Assembly (NCBI GenBank): GCA_002363615.1
Contig: DEWK01000018.1
Coordinates: forward strand, 21,170-85,169
Reading direction: 5' to 3'
Source: Lachnospira sp. UBA3212
GTDB taxonomy: Bacteria; Bacillota; Clostridia; Lachnospirales; Lachnospiraceae
DNA: 64,000 bases
The translations under genes and the position numbers were made by a program. The number at the start of each line of letters is the position of its first letter. Within the stretch, counting starts at the first letter, position 1. Below, piece after piece: positions 32,474-40,708 of this stretch. The notes below the pieces were generated by a model. It did no database searches and had not been told where the DNA came from. It saw only the letters and a program-made list of their open reading frames with translations.

Positions 32474-35080
32474 TTACTGTCTAGGAACCTCAACCATGAT
32501 ATAAGCCTCTACCTGATCTAATTCCTGAATATCGTTAAAGTTCTCAAATACAAGACCACATTCGAAGCCTGTACGAACTTCCTTTACGTCATCCTTAAAT
32601 CTCTTAAGAGAAGCCAGTGGACCTTCAAAGATCTGCTCGCCCTCACGGGTAATACGAACGGTACATCCCCTCTGAATGGTACCATCTAAAACATAGGAAC
32701 CTGCAATCGTTCCAATTCCAGAAGCCTTGAAGAGCTGACGAACCTCGGCATGACCGATTACCTTTTCTTCAAAGACAGGATCAAGGAGTCCCTTCATTGC
32801 GTGCTCTACATCATCAATTGCCTGGTAGATTACGCTATAAAGGCGAAGATCTACTTCTTCCTTATCTGCAAGTTCCTTTGCCTGGTTATCAGGGTGAACA
32901 TTAAATCCAATAATAATCGCATTAGAGGCAGAAGCAAGTACCACATCGGATTCGTTAATGGCACCTACACCACCGTGGATGACCTTAACAAGGACCTCGT
33001 CATTGCTAAGTTTCTCAAGGGACTGCTTCACAGCCTCAACAGAACCCTGTACATCAGCCTTAACGATGATTTCTAATTCCTTCAAATCACCAGCCTGAAT
33101 CTGACTGTAAAGATCATCCAAGGACATACGAACCTTGGTTCCCTCAAGCATCTTCTCTCTACCCTCTGAAATAAAGGTCTCTGCAAATGATCTTGCATCC
33201 TTCTCAGAGTCTGCAGCTATTACGATTTCACCAGCATTTGGAACACCATTTAAACCAAGTACCTCTACAGGAGTAGAAGGTCCGGCAGCCTTAAGCTTTC
33301 TTCCTTTGTCATCGCTCATAGCTCGAACACGTCCATAGAATGAACCAGCGGAAATTGGATCTCCCACATGAAGAGTACCCTTCTGTACCAATACAGTAGC
33401 AACGGAACCCTTACCCTTATCCAACTTCGCCTCAATGACAAGACCTCTTGCCTTACGATTCTTATTTGCCTTTAACTCAAGAATCTCAGCCTGAAGGATA
33501 ATCATCTCCAAGAGTTCATCGATTCCCTGACCGGTATGAGCAGATACTGGAACGAATACGGTATTTCCACCCCAATCCTCCGGGATTAAGCCTTGTTCAG
33601 AAAGTTCCTGCTTTACACGCTCAATATTAGCAGCCGGCTTATCAATCTTATTTACAGCAACGATAATTTCAACCTCTGCTGCTTTGGCATGGTTAATCGC
33701 CTCAACGGTCTGTGGCATCACACCATCGTCTGCAGCTACTACTAAGATTGCAATATCGGTTGCCTGAGCACCTCTCATTCGCATAGCTGTAAATGCCTCA
33801 TGTCCAGGAGTATCTAAGAACGTAATTGACTGTCCCTTTACATCAACCGTATAAGCACCGATGTGCTGGGTAATACCACCAGACTCTGCGTTGGTTACAT
33901 GCGTATTACGGATGGCATCTAAGAGGCTAGTCTTACCATGATCGACATGTCCCATAACGCAGACTACAGGTGGACGGTTCTCCATTAAAGTAACATCCTC
34001 TTCCTCTTCCTTTAAGAGTTCTGCAATTACATCAACCTTTTCTTCCTTTTCGCAAATGATATCATAATCAAGAGCGATGGTTTCTGCTGTTTCGTAATCT
34101 ACCTCTGAGTTAATGGTTACAATCTGTCCTGCAAGGAATAACTTCTTTACAAGATCTGCAGACTTTAACTTCATCTTCTCTGCAAGCTCACGAATGGTAA
34201 GCACTTCAGGAATCGTAATTACCTTAATCTTCTCTTCCGGCTCTTCCTTCTTTACCGGCTTTGCTGGTTTTACCTGCTCAACAAACTTATTCTTGTTGTG
34301 CTTGTTGTGCTTGCGATCGTTCTTATTATTTCTTCCGTTACCATCATTGAAACGATTATCACGATTTCTCTCCTCACGGTCATAACGAAGTTTATCCTCA
34401 CGATCACGTTTTGCCTTATCTGCCATAACGGTTTCGGTTACGCTGGTATCACGATCCTTCTTAAAGCCATCATTTCTATTGTTGTTAAAACGTCTGTTGT
34501 CTCCGTTACGATCGTTGCGGTCGTTGTTAAAACGTCTGTTATCTCCGTTACGATCGTTGCGGTCGTTGTTAAAACGTCTGTTGTCTCCGTTGCGATCGTT
34601 GCGGTCGTTGTTAAAACGTCTGTTGTCTCCGTTGCGATCGTTGCGGTCGTTATTGAAACGTCTATTGTCTCCGTTACGATTGTTGCGGTCGTTATTGAAA
34701 CGTCTGTTGTCTCCGTTACGGTTGTTGGTATAACGATTGTTACGGTTATTATCTGAAGTGAAGATTTTCTTCTTAGGCTGTTCTCCCTCTTCTTTTTTGT
34801 TTTCTGTTCTTTTTGTTTCCGGCTTTGCTTCTGACTTCTTCTGCTCTGCTTTTACTTCCGCCTTTACTTCTGTCTTTGCTTCTACCTTTGCTTCTGTCTT
34901 TGCTTCTGCCTTCTTAGGTTCTTTCCCTAAAAGTTTGCTCTTTACAAGTGCAATCTGATCATCATCAATGTTATTGGAATGTTTTAAGCCCTTAAAGCCT
35001 GCATCATCCAACACCTGAATAATCTCTTTGTTTTCTCTATTAATTTCTTTTGCAAGTTGATTAATTCTGATTTTGCTCAT
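32474..35080 (-). CDS. infB: Translation initiation factor IF-2
   Basis: IF-2 brings fMet-tRNA to the 30S subunit and promotes subunit joining. The 868-residue protein has the N-terminal IF2N motif (INQLAKEINRENKEII). A Lys/Glu-rich stretch follows, and then six tandem 14-residue repeats of the type NGDNRRFNNDRNDR (about residues 115-200). A second IF2N domain (ELAEKMKLKSADLVKKL) precedes the GTPase domain: G1 GHVDHGKT near residue 377, G3 DTPGHEAF near residue 423 and G4 NKID near residue 477. Domains II-IV follow with normal length. Asn/Arg/Asp-rich repeats in IF-2 vary widely between species and are probably disordered. Confidence 0.97.
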   Translation of the reverse strand: MSKIRINQLAKEINRENKEIIQVLDDAGFKGLKHSNNIDDDQIALVKSKLLGKEPKKAEAKTEAKVEAKTEVKAEVKAEQKKSEAKPETKRTENKKEEGEQPKKKIFTSDNNRNNRYTNNRNGDNRRFNNDRNNRNGDNRRFNNDRNDRNGDNRRFNNDRNDRNGDNRRFNNDRNDRNGDNRRFNNDRNDRNGDNRRFNNNRNDGFKKDRDTSVTETVMADKAKRDREDKLRYDREERNRDNRFNDGNGRNNKNDRKHNKHNKNKFVEQVKPAKPVKKEEPEEKIKVITIPEVLTIRELAEKMKLKSADLVKKLFLAGQIVTINSEVDYETAETIALDYDIICEKEEKVDVIAELLKEEEEDVTLMENRPPVVCVMGHVDHGKTSLLDAIRNTHVTNAESGGITQHIGAYTVDVKGQSITFLDTPGHEAFTAMRMRGAQATDIAILVVAADDGVMPQTVEAINHAKAAEVEIIVAVNKIDKPAANIERVKQELSEQGLIPEDWGGNTVFVPVSAHTGQGIDELLEMIILQAEILELKANKNRKARGLVIEAKLDKGKGSVATVLVQKGTLHVGDPISAGSFYGRVRAMSDDKGRKLKAAGPSTPVEVLGLNGVPNAGEIVIAADSEKDARSFAETFISEGREKMLEGTKVRMSLDDLYSQIQAGDLKELEIIVKADVQGSVEAVKQSLEKLSNDEVLVKVIHGGVGAINESDVVLASASNAIIIGFNVHPDNQAKELADKEEVDLRLYSVIYQAIDDVEHAMKGLLDPVFEEKVIGHAEVRQLFKASGIGTIAGSYVLDGTIQRGCTVRITREGEQIFEGPLASLKRFKDDVKEVRTGFECGLVFENFNDIQELDQVEAYIMVEVPRQ
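34485..34740. repeat. Six imperfect 42-bp tandem repeats inside infB
   Basis: The same 42-bp unit (GTTGTTAAAACGTCTGTTGT and variants on the plus strand) recurs six times with a few silent changes. It encodes the NGDNRRFNNDRNDR repeats of the IF-2 N-terminal region. Plus-strand open frames over it are artefacts of the repeat. Confidence 0.85.
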
Positions 35081-35102
35081 CTATTGACCTCCAATGCGAT
35101 AC

Positions 35103-35411
35103 TTACTGTTCCTCTTCTATCTTCTTTTGGATGCTCTTAGCAAATCCTTCCTCGATAACTGCTATGGATGCACGATATTCTGTTCCGGTATGTCTCCCCA
35201 GTTCTTCCTTCGTGCCATACTCAAAATATGGGACCTCATAATAACTGCATTTATCTGAAAATAATTTTTTCGTGTTTGCAGATGCATCTGTAGCCACTAG
35301 GACAAGATAGGCATCTCCGTCGATAATGGCAGCTTTCACAGCAGTTTCTCCGGTTTTAATTTTTCCCGCCTTACAGGCAAGTCCAAGCAATCCAAACATC
35401 TTATTATTCAT
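35103..35411 (-). CDS. ylxQ: Ribosomal L7Ae family protein YlxQ
   Basis: The protein (102 residues) has the L7Ae/L30e/S12e fold, with LLGLACKAGKIKTGETAVKAAI at the N-terminus and YLVLVATDASANTKK near residue 36. Bacillus YlxQ is an RNA-binding protein thought to recognise kink-turns. The gene overlaps ylxR by 8 bp and is followed by infB, as in most Firmicutes. Its cellular role is not settled. Confidence 0.92.
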   Translation of the reverse strand: MNNKMFGLLGLACKAGKIKTGETAVKAAIIDGDAYLVLVATDASANTKKLFSDKCSYYEVPYFEYGTKEELGRHTGTEYRASIAVIEEGFAKSIQKKIEEEQ

Positions 35412-35679
35412 GAGACAATTCCTCCAAAAGTTTATCTGCCACTTCTTCCGGAATCGGCTCCTTTAGTGATCTGGCGATGGACTTTGTTTTTAAAGCCCTC
35501 TTCAAACACTCTACATTCCTGCAAAGGTATGCTCCACGACCATTGGCACGGCCGGTAAGATCAAGTGTAATTGCTCCTTCAGAAGTTCTGATCACTCGGA
35601 CCAAGTCTTTCTTAGGTTTGTTCGCTCCGCAGCCAACACAGGTTCGCATCGGAACTTTTTTTATTCTTCCCTCACTCAA
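35404..35679 (-). CDS. rnpM: YlxR family RNA-binding protein (RnpM)
   Basis: This 91-residue basic protein carries the YlxR signature PMRTCVGCGANKPKKDLVRVIR and GRANGRGAYLCRN. In Bacillus and other Firmicutes the YlxR protein has been reported to bind and modulate RNase P RNA, hence RnpM. It sits between nusA and ylxQ in the standard order and overlaps ylxQ by 8 bp. Start placement follows AAAGGAGATGAT. Confidence 0.92.
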   Translation of the reverse strand: MSEGRIKKVPMRTCVGCGANKPKKDLVRVIRTSEGAITLDLTGRANGRGAYLCRNVECLKRALKTKSIARSLKEPIPEEVADKLLEELSHE

Positions 35680-35709
35680 ATCTTATCATCTCCTTTGTCT
35701 GAAATGTTT

Positions 35710-36864
35710 TTATTCCTCTGATTCTGGAACAGCACCTTCAGCATCCTCGAAGTCTTCTGAAATCTCTATGCTGTCAAATTCTTCTTCCTCATAGGTACCA
35801 AAGCTTCCGCCCATTTCTTCTACCTGAGCCTCGCTCTTAATATCAATCTTAAATCCGGTCAACTTTACGGCAAGTCTTGCATTCTGACCTTCTTTACCAA
35901 TGGCAAGAGATAACTGGAAATCAGGTACAACTACTTCCGCCTTATTAGACTCAGCATCTGCTACAACAGATACAACCTTTGCAGGACTTAGCGCATTCTC
36001 AATATAATTTGCCGGATTCTCATCCCAGTTAATAATATCAATCTTCTCACCACGAAGTTCGGTAACTACTGCATTTACACGAGAACCGGCATGTCCAACA
36101 CATGCGCCTACTGCATCTACATTCTCATCATTGGAACGTACAGACATCTTGGTTCTTGAACCGGGTTCTCTTGCGATATTCACGATTTCAACGCTTCCAT
36201 CCTGAATTTCTGATACTTCCTGCTCAAAGAGCTTTCTAACAAGATTTGGATGAGTTCTTGAAATGATCACTCTTGGTCCATGGTTATCATTTTCAACACT
36301 CTGAACATAAACCTTAATTCGTTCGGTAGGTTGGAAGACCTCGCCCTTTACTTGTTCTCTTTCTGTAAGAATCGCATCGATTCTACCAAGATTTACACTG
36401 ATGTTTCTGGTATTAACACGCTGAACAATACCGGTAATAATCTGGCCTTCCTTCTCTTTGTACTCTTCGTAGATGGCATTTCTTTCCTTCTCACGAATTG
36501 CCTGAAGGATTACGTTCTTTGCATTCTGAGCTGCAATACGTCCAAATTCCTTAGACTGTAACTCTACTTGGATTAAATCTCCAACTTCTACCTTTGAATC
36601 AATTTCTCTTGCCTTTTCTAAACTAATCTCGGTAGCTGGGAAATAAACTTCTTCAACTACTTCCTTTTCAGCAAGGATCTTGTAATCTCCGGTTTCACGA
36701 TTTAGAGTAACTGATACATTGTTTTCCTTTTTCTCACCTGGTTTGGTGTCTGCTGCCTGAGCTGCAGTATTTAAGGATTTTTCAATTGCATCTAAAAGAT
36801 AGTCCTTATCGATGCCTTTCTCTTTGCTAATCAGCTCGATTGCTGACATTAATTCAGTATTCAT
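35710..36864 (-). CDS. nusA: Transcription termination/antitermination protein NusA
   Basis: NusA binds RNA polymerase and nascent RNA and affects pausing, termination and antitermination. The 384-residue protein has the N-terminal polymerase-binding domain (MSAIELISKEKGIDKDYLLDAIEKSL), the S1 domain (GQIITGIVQRVNTRNISVNLGRIDAIL, about 135-200), and two KH domains (GACVGHAGSRV near 251; LAIGKEGQNARLA near 318). The C-terminus is acidic. It lacks the acidic repeats of E. coli NusA, as usual in Firmicutes. TAGGAGG before the ATG sets the start. Confidence 0.97.
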   Translation of the reverse strand: MNTELMSAIELISKEKGIDKDYLLDAIEKSLNTAAQAADTKPGEKKENNVSVTLNRETGDYKILAEKEVVEEVYFPATEISLEKAREIDSKVEVGDLIQVELQSKEFGRIAAQNAKNVILQAIREKERNAIYEEYKEKEGQIITGIVQRVNTRNISVNLGRIDAILTEREQVKGEVFQPTERIKVYVQSVENDNHGPRVIISRTHPNLVRKLFEQEVSEIQDGSVEIVNIAREPGSRTKMSVRSNDENVDAVGACVGHAGSRVNAVVTELRGEKIDIINWDENPANYIENALSPAKVVSVVADAESNKAEVVVPDFQLSLAIGKEGQNARLAVKLTGFKIDIKSEAQVEEMGGSFGTYEEEEFDSIEISEDFEDAEGAVPESEE

Positions 36865-36873
36865 GTTAACCTC

Positions 36874-37338
36874 CTAAAATTCAATATATAAACGGATCAG
36901 GGCAAGATTTTTTCTATCAACGGTAATTTCCTGATCTTCCATTTCTAATGTTACAGTTTCCTTTGTGAAATCCTTCAGGACTCCCACAAATTCCTTCTGT
37001 CCGTCTACGGCTTTAAAAAACTTACCTTCCACCTCTTTATTCAAGCTTCTGGCAAAATCCTTATCCTTCTTTAAGGGGCGATCTAAGCCCGGTGAACTCA
37101 CTTCCAAAATGTAAGCATCCGGAATGTAATCTTCTTCATCGATTTTTTCATTCAAAGATCGACTCACCAGTTCGCAATCATCAATGGTAATTCCTCCCGG
37201 CTTATCAATGTAGGCCCTAAGATACCAGGTTCCTGCTTCCTTTACATATTCCACATCAACCAGTTCAAACTGATTTGCTTCGATAATAGGCATGAGTAGT
37301 TCTTCCGTTCTGGCTTCATACTCTTTTGCTTTTGTCAT
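36874..37338 (-). CDS. rimP: Ribosome maturation factor RimP
   Basis: At 154 residues, RimP acts in 30S maturation, around S12 and S19 binding. Motifs include VDVEYVKEAGTWYLRAYIDKPGG, DDCELVSRSL and ILEVSSPGLDRPLKKDKDF. The ATG at 37338 with AAAGGAGGAACCT upstream is the correct start; the frame is open to 37536, but that extension runs through the tRNA-Glu gene. It is the first protein gene of the nusA operon and follows the tRNA after a 32-bp perfect palindrome. Confidence 0.95.
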   Translation of the reverse strand: MTKAKEYEARTEELLMPIIEANQFELVDVEYVKEAGTWYLRAYIDKPGGITIDDCELVSRSLNEKIDEEDYIPDAYILEVSSPGLDRPLKKDKDFARSLNKEVEGKFFKAVDGQKEFVGVLKDFTKETVTLEMEDQEITVDRKNLALIRLYIEF

Positions 37339-37369
37339 AGGTTCCTCCTTTGTTAGCTTTATATGAACA

Positions 37370-37401
37370 AAGAAGTGGACTAGATATCTAGTCCACTTCT
37401 T
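37370..37401. terminator. 32-bp perfect palindrome between tRNA-Glu and rimP
   Basis: The arms AAGAAGTGGACTAGAT and ATCTAGTCCACTTCTT are exact reverse complements with no loop bases between them. On the minus strand it is followed by the weak U-run TTTGTTC. It may act as a terminator or attenuator for the tRNA, or as an RNase III-type processing site before rimP. Confidence 0.6.
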
Positions 37402-37418
37402 CACTCCAGTTTCTTTAG

Positions 37419-37490
37419 TAGCCTCTAGGGGAATCGAACCCCTGATTCCGCCGTGAGAGGGCGGCGTCTTAACCGCTTGACCAAGAGGCC
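37419..37490 (-). tRNA. tRNA-Glu (anticodon CTC)
   Basis: The 72-nt cloverleaf on the minus strand has an acceptor stem GGCCTCT/AGAGGCT (G1-U72 wobble), a D-arm with GGTCAAGCGGTTAAGAC, an anticodon stem CCGCC/GGCGG with loop CTCTCAC, and a T-arm with GGTTCGATTCC. The anticodon CTC reads GAG. The 3' CCA is not encoded. It heads the rimP-nusA operon. Confidence 0.95.
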
Positions 37491-37507
37491 ATATCAAGCA
37501 CTCGTAT

Positions 37508-37536
37508 ATATTACAATATGTTTTCAAAAAAAGCAA
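37508..37536 (-). promoter_or_regulatory. Promoter of the tRNA-Glu/rimP-nusA operon
   Basis: On the minus strand TTGCTT (37531-37536) and TAATAT (37508-37513) are 17 bp apart, with the tRNA beginning about 18 bp downstream of the -10. Confidence 0.6.
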
Positions 37537-37659
37537 GCACTTTTTTTATTTTTTTTATTTTTGAAAATTGTAACTTTGTCAGAATATTTGATTTCACGCC
37601 TTATTCTGATATAATTTACATATAATTACAGTTCATATTTTAAGAAGGAGGAATCTTAT

Positions 37660-39480
37660 ATGAGGAAAAAACTATCACTACTATTATCAGCAGTATTGGC
37701 ATTTTCTTTTACTGTTAACAAGCAGACTGATGTATATGCTGCTTCATATCAAGTAAATGCAACTACTTCTGTTAACGTTTCTTCTTGGGAAGAATTAAGA
37801 AACGCCCTTACAGATAGTACTGCAAATAAAACGATTATCTTAAACAATAGTATCGATGCTGATCCTGAAGCTACAACTCCCGGTCGTGGTTATTATGAAT
37901 TTGGTTACTATGACGACTTGGGTATCTGGGTTAAGCAAGTCGCTCCGGATTTAAGTATTACACCTACCATTGTAGGAAATGTAGTCATTGATTTAAATGG
38001 TTATAATCTTTATCTTGGAAATGAAACTTACAGCAATTACTATAATGCAGTTAATCCTACCATGTTTAATCTTACAACCGGAACAGATTTATATATTGTA
38101 AATTCTAAATCTGACAATGGTAAAGTTGTATTTTCAACTGCAAATAAAGGAAGTCTTATCAAAGCTTCCACTAAAGATGCTTCATTACATGTATATTCGG
38201 ACGCATCACATCCTGTTAGTATATCAGTAGCAGGTGGATATCAATCATCAGCAGGATCATCACTGTTTTCTATCGACCCTAATGCTTCAAATACTAACAG
38301 ATATGCTGAAATCATAGAATTATGTGGAGCAAATATATCCATTGATTCATATTACGGAAGTGTATTTGATTTTTCTACGTCAGGCTCCGAATTAACCCCT
38401 GTTTATATTGGTGATGGAAATATATCATTTGAAAGACAGTATTCACGCTTATGCTACACATATCAGGTAAATACAAGTGCCATGATTCTTTTTGATAGTA
38501 GTATTGCTTTTAAATCACAGAATAATACTCTCTTTGAAACATCCAAATCAGATACCGACACTATGGTCTTTAGTAATATCTTATCCCCAGATTTTTACTC
38601 ATCATTTAATAATTACTATACACTTACCAATGTAACAGTTTCTGATAATTTATATACTAAACAGTTTAACAACCAAACCATAACTACAAAAATCAATTCA
38701 TCTTTAGGCACTACTGTTAAGCCGACTCTTTCATCAGCGAATGCTCATTACAAAATCAATAATCTATACAAAGTAACGAATGTATCAGGTCATACACTAA
38801 CTGATATCAGTAGTAAAGAAGCTACCTGTACAGAGGATGGACATAATATCAAACAATGTAGCGACTGCTCATTATTAGTAGATGAAGTTACTCCTGCACA
38901 TGGTCATTCAATTGAACTTATTGATGCTAAGAAAGCAACCTGTCATGAAAACGGTAATCATGCATATTATCACTGTTCAAACTGCAACAAGTACTTTGCA
39001 GATGAAACTGCATCAACTGAAACTACAGAAAAAGAACAGTTAATTCCTGCAACCGGTAATCATACTTATGATAGTGGAAATATTACTAAAAATGCTACAC
39101 CTACAGAAGAAGGTGAAAAAACATACACCTGTACTGTTTGCGGAGAAACAAAGGTCGAAAAAATCAACAAAATTCCAAAGTACGAAAATACTTTAACCGT
39201 TAAAGCTAAATCCGTAAAAGTGTCAGCTAAAAAATTAAAGAAGAAAAAAGTGACCATAGCAGCTAAAAAGGCTATGAAGATAACTAAAGCTTGCGGAACT
39301 CTTTCATACAAAGTCAGTGGAAATAAAAAGATTACTGTTAATAAGAAAACTGGAAAAATTACAATTCAGAAAGGCTTAAAAAAGAAAACTTATACGATTA
39401 AGATAAAAGTAACAGCTGCCGGAAATGATACCTATCTTAAAGGCTCAAAGACTGTAACTGTTAAAATCATAGTTAAGTAA
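37660..39480 (+). CDS. Secreted cell-surface protein with CxxC repeats
   Basis: The 606-residue protein has a signal peptide (ending near VYAAS, residue 27). Its N-terminal region of about 340 residues has beta-helix-like spacing and begins SVNVSSWEELRNALTDS, a pattern seen at the start of pectate-lyase-fold adhesins. Residues 375-505 contain cysteine repeats (CTEDGHNIKQCSDC, CHENGNHAYYHCSNC, YTCTVCGETK) like those of the transglutaminase protein at 2885-4918. The last 95 residues form a lysine-rich Ig-like domain (KKITVNKKTGKITIQ). No sortase motif is seen. AAGAAGGAGGAATC fixes the start; TTGATT and TATAAT, 16 bp apart, lie upstream. The binding target is unknown. Confidence 0.8.
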   Translation: MRKKLSLLLSAVLAFSFTVNKQTDVYAASYQVNATTSVNVSSWEELRNALTDSTANKTIILNNSIDADPEATTPGRGYYEFGYYDDLGIWVKQVAPDLSITPTIVGNVVIDLNGYNLYLGNETYSNYYNAVNPTMFNLTTGTDLYIVNSKSDNGKVVFSTANKGSLIKASTKDASLHVYSDASHPVSISVAGGYQSSAGSSLFSIDPNASNTNRYAEIIELCGANISIDSYYGSVFDFSTSGSELTPVYIGDGNISFERQYSRLCYTYQVNTSAMILFDSSIAFKSQNNTLFETSKSDTDTMVFSNILSPDFYSSFNNYYTLTNVTVSDNLYTKQFNNQTITTKINSSLGTTVKPTLSSANAHYKINNLYKVTNVSGHTLTDISSKEATCTEDGHNIKQCSDCSLLVDEVTPAHGHSIELIDAKKATCHENGNHAYYHCSNCNKYFADETASTETTEKEQLIPATGNHTYDSGNITKNATPTEEGEKTYTCTVCGETKVEKINKIPKYENTLTVKAKSVKVSAKKLKKKKVTIAAKKAMKITKACGTLSYKVSGNKKITVNKKTGKITIQKGLKKKTYTIKIKVTAAGNDTYLKGSKTVTVKIIVK

Positions 39481-39502
39481 TCATTTTGCTACTAAATTTA
39501 TA

Positions 39503-39540
39503 AAAACACCGGAACCCATGATAATGGATTTCGGTGTTTT
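39503..39540 (+). terminator. Terminator of the secreted protein gene
   Basis: AAAACACCG pairs with CGGTGTTTT around an inner partly paired loop and is followed by ATTTTA. It may also serve nspC from the other side. Confidence 0.8.
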
Positions 39541-39560
39541 ATTTTACAATGAACCTTTTT

Positions 39561-40703
39561 TTATAAACGTCTTTCAAAATCTTCGTAGTCAAATGACTTG
39601 ATTTTCTTGATTTCTTTCCCTTTTCGATAATAGATTGCCGGAAGTTTCATGCCATTAAAGGTATTGGTCTTTACCATGGAATAAATGGCCATGTCTAAGA
39701 AGGTCAAACGATCTCCAACCTTAAGGGGACGATCAAAGGAATAGCCTCCGATGACATCACCACTTAAACAGGTAGGACCCGCCAAAAGATAGGAATATTT
39801 CTTTTCTCCTTCTTCTCCCGCTCCAAGGACTTCCGGACGATATGGCATCTCTAAAACATCCGGCATATGACAGGCTGCCGAGGTATCAAGAATCGCAATC
39901 TGCTTATCATTTTCCACGATATCAAGGACAGAAGCCTCTAAATAGCCGGCATTTAAGGCAACCGCTTCTCCCGGCTCCAAATAAACCTCCACCTGATAGC
40001 AGTCTTTTACATGCTTAATCAAAGAAATCAACCGGTCTAAATCATAGTCAGCTCTGGTAATATGATGACCGCCGCCAAAATTCACCCAGTCCATATGCTT
40101 TAGTACTTCTCCGAAATTCTTTTCTACCACTTCTAACGTCTGTTCTAGGGCATCGGAATTTTGTTCACACAGGGTATGAAAATGAATTCCTTTTAATCCT
40201 TCTAAAAGTCCACGCTGATATGCCGAAAGGAATTCTTCCTTCCTCACTCCCATTCTAGAGTACTTGGCGCATGGATCATAGATTTCATGACCTTCCTGGG
40301 TAGATATTTCAGGATTAATCCGAATTCCTGTCGAAACACCGGCCTCCTGACAAAGTTCTTTATAGGTCAACCACTGGTTGACTGAATTAAAACTAATATG
40401 ATCACAATAGCCGGCCAGATAAGGAAGATCCTCCGGAAGGTAAGCTGCCGCATAGACATGGTTTTCCTTTCCAAAAGGTTGTGCCATATACCGATAGCCA
40501 AGCTTTGCTTCGTATAAACCTGAGGCCGTGGTCCCTGCAAGATACTTAGCTAGTAAAGGATAGGTAGAATACATAGAGAAACACTTCTGAGCCAGTAAAA
40601 TATGGCAGCCTGTTTCATCCTGCACCCTTTTTAGAATCTCAAGATTATGAATCAAGTCATCCTCATCCACTAAAAAATAAGGTGTTTTTAAAACTGCTGC
40701 CAT
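39561..40703 (-). CDS. nspC: Carboxynorspermidine/carboxyspermidine decarboxylase
   Basis: This PLP enzyme of the alanine-racemase fold decarboxylates carboxyspermidine (or carboxynorspermidine) in the alternative spermidine pathway. The 380-residue protein has FLVDEDDLIHN at the start and the PLP lysine in LLAQKCFSMYS near residue 40. The HFHTLCEQNSDALE, VNFGGGHHITRADYD and EPGEAVALNAG motifs of NspC follow, and GPTCLSGDVIG supplies the cysteine that acts with the second subunit. The partner carboxyspermidine dehydrogenase gene is not next to it here. It lies 5 bp behind fbp on the same strand. Confidence 0.93.
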   Translation of the reverse strand: MAAVLKTPYFLVDEDDLIHNLEILKRVQDETGCHILLAQKCFSMYSTYPLLAKYLAGTTASGLYEAKLGYRYMAQPFGKENHVYAAAYLPEDLPYLAGYCDHISFNSVNQWLTYKELCQEAGVSTGIRINPEISTQEGHEIYDPCAKYSRMGVRKEEFLSAYQRGLLEGLKGIHFHTLCEQNSDALEQTLEVVEKNFGEVLKHMDWVNFGGGHHITRADYDLDRLISLIKHVKDCYQVEVYLEPGEAVALNAGYLEASVLDIVENDKQIAILDTSAACHMPDVLEMPYRPEVLGAGEEGEKKYSYLLAGPTCLSGDVIGGYSFDRPLKVGDRLTFLDMAIYSMVKTNTFNGMKLPAIYYRKGKEIKKIKSFDYEDFERRL

Positions 40704-40708
40704 AATGA

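Noticed and set aside
34485..34740. CRISPR-like repeat array
   Set aside because: The repeats are contiguous without spacers and are in frame inside infB.
34298..34756. Long plus-strand frames with a hydrophobic or Leu/Arg-rich repeat
   Set aside because: They lie antisense over the infB tandem repeats; their apparent repeats come from the 42-bp DNA unit, and there is no ribosome-binding site or independent family match.
37339..37536. N-terminal extension of RimP
   Set aside because: This stretch contains the tRNA-Glu gene and a palindrome; the correct start at 37338 has a strong ribosome-binding site.
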